Of a stretch of 64,000 nt of DNA, positions 63,681 to 64,000 are shown in pieces. Position numbers and translations under genes: made by a program. Within the stretch, counting starts at the first letter, position 1. The number at the start of each line of letters is the position of its first letter. The stretch covers positions 248,001 to 312,000 of the forward strand of contig NZ_LR215036.1 in NCBI RefSeq assembly GCF_900660645.1. Reading direction: 5' to 3'. A model generated the notes under the pieces. It saw only the letters and a program-made list of their open reading frames with translations, was not told where the DNA came from and ran no database searches. The DNA comes from Mycoplasmopsis citelli (GTDB lineage Bacteria; Bacillota_I; Bacilli_A; Mycoplasmatales; Metamycoplasmataceae).

Positions 63681-63926
63681 ATTTTATCTCCAAAAGTTTT
63701 TGTTTTGTATATTAAAAATTTTTAAAAACAATTTTATTTAATCTACATAAAACTTTCTCTAAATAAATACTTAAATTTGCCATAGAAATTTTAATGGATT
63801 TTTAATTTTTAAAAATAAAAAAGAAAAAATTTTTTAGGCGATATTTGTGGGGATTTATTCAAAAAATGCTCAAAAATTTAAGCTTTTTTGATGTTTTTAA
63901 TTTTTTTATCCTTTACAAAAGTAAAA
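63681..63926. promoter_or_regulatory. Upstream region of pair 1 F1
   Basis: No gene. Close to the ATG is the GGAGAT ribosome site; the motif TATGGCAAATTT (minus strand, 63773-63784), shared with pairs 2 and 3 at a similar distance, lies about 100 bp upstream. The leader hairpin and post-F2 block of the other intergenic regions are not evident. Confidence 0.45.
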
Positions 63927-63953
63927 TAAAAAACCAAAAAAACTTTTTGGTTT
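63927..63953 (-). terminator. Hairpin terminator of the gene upstream of the array
   Basis: Stem AAACCAAAAA/TTTTTGGTTT with a 3-base loop, followed by TTTTATTTTAC on the minus strand. It would end transcription of a gene lying beyond the right edge; the 47 bases to its right are too few to identify that gene. Confidence 0.65.
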
Positions 63954-64000
63954 GCCAATGTTTTTTGGTTTTTGAAGATGAAAAATTACTTTTTCAAAAA

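Noticed and set aside
1-64000. tRNA or rRNA genes.
   Set aside because: I saw no GC-richer stretch with cloverleaf arms or rRNA signature sequence anywhere in the window.

Overview
The window is very AT-rich, and its long reading frames stay open only if TGA is read as tryptophan. With lipobox lipoproteins, a DUF31/MIP-type protease and Shine-Dalgarno starts, this points to a mycoplasma (Mycoplasmopsis/Metamycoplasma-like Mollicute). I cannot name the species. Every supported gene is on the minus strand, so transcription runs from high to low coordinates. Under the standard code most genes would be cut into pieces at in-frame TGA codons; the gene limits here were rebuilt with TGA = Trp.

Layout from right to left (direction of transcription). 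About 55 kb (63.7 to 9.2 kb) is a tandem array of paired giant genes of about 2,800 codons each. I call the first gene of each pair F1 and the second F2. Pair 1 is F1 63680-55278 and F2 55257-46856; pair 2 is F1 46482-38017 and F2 38003-29433; pair 3 is F1 28999-20533 and F2 20518-11957. A fourth pair has collapsed to one F1/F2 fusion remnant at 11702-9167. Within a pair the genes lie 13-20 bp apart and F2 has its own ribosome binding site. Each unit ends in a hairpin terminator. The products are N-terminally anchored, mostly helical, and end in a more globular C-terminal region. F1 and F2 look distantly related at both ends. I recognise no named family.

The most striking feature is a 16-bp repeat (CTAAGGCACTCTACGC on the coding strand, unusually GC-rich for this DNA) about 105 codons into the F1 genes. 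Full-copy number is 0 in the pair 4 remnant, 1 in pair 2 and 2 in pair 3. Only one copy keeps the frame, so pair 2 F1 is open and pair 3 F1 stops after 114 codons but is otherwise open to its normal end. This looks like an ON/OFF phase-variation switch. Pair 1 F1 has diverged sequence at this site and is in frame. Pair 1 F2 is split by an apparent 1-nt deletion.

The left 9 kb holds unrelated genes: a decayed AlbA_2/winged-helix gene (8798-8357); a DUF31/MIP-family serine protease lipoprotein with 18 PAN tripeptide repeats (8093-5973); a dNMP kinase-like gene followed 2 bp later by a YqaJ/lambda-exonuclease-like nuclease (5776-4290); and a multi-spanning membrane protein followed 3 bp later by a large lipoprotein with an intact M23 metallopeptidase motif set, which runs off the left edge (4226 to <1).

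Together the window reads as a surface and host-interaction region: anchored giant proteins with repeat-based variation, an immunoglobulin-protease-like lipoprotein, a peptidase lipoprotein, and a small phage-like DNA-metabolism operon.
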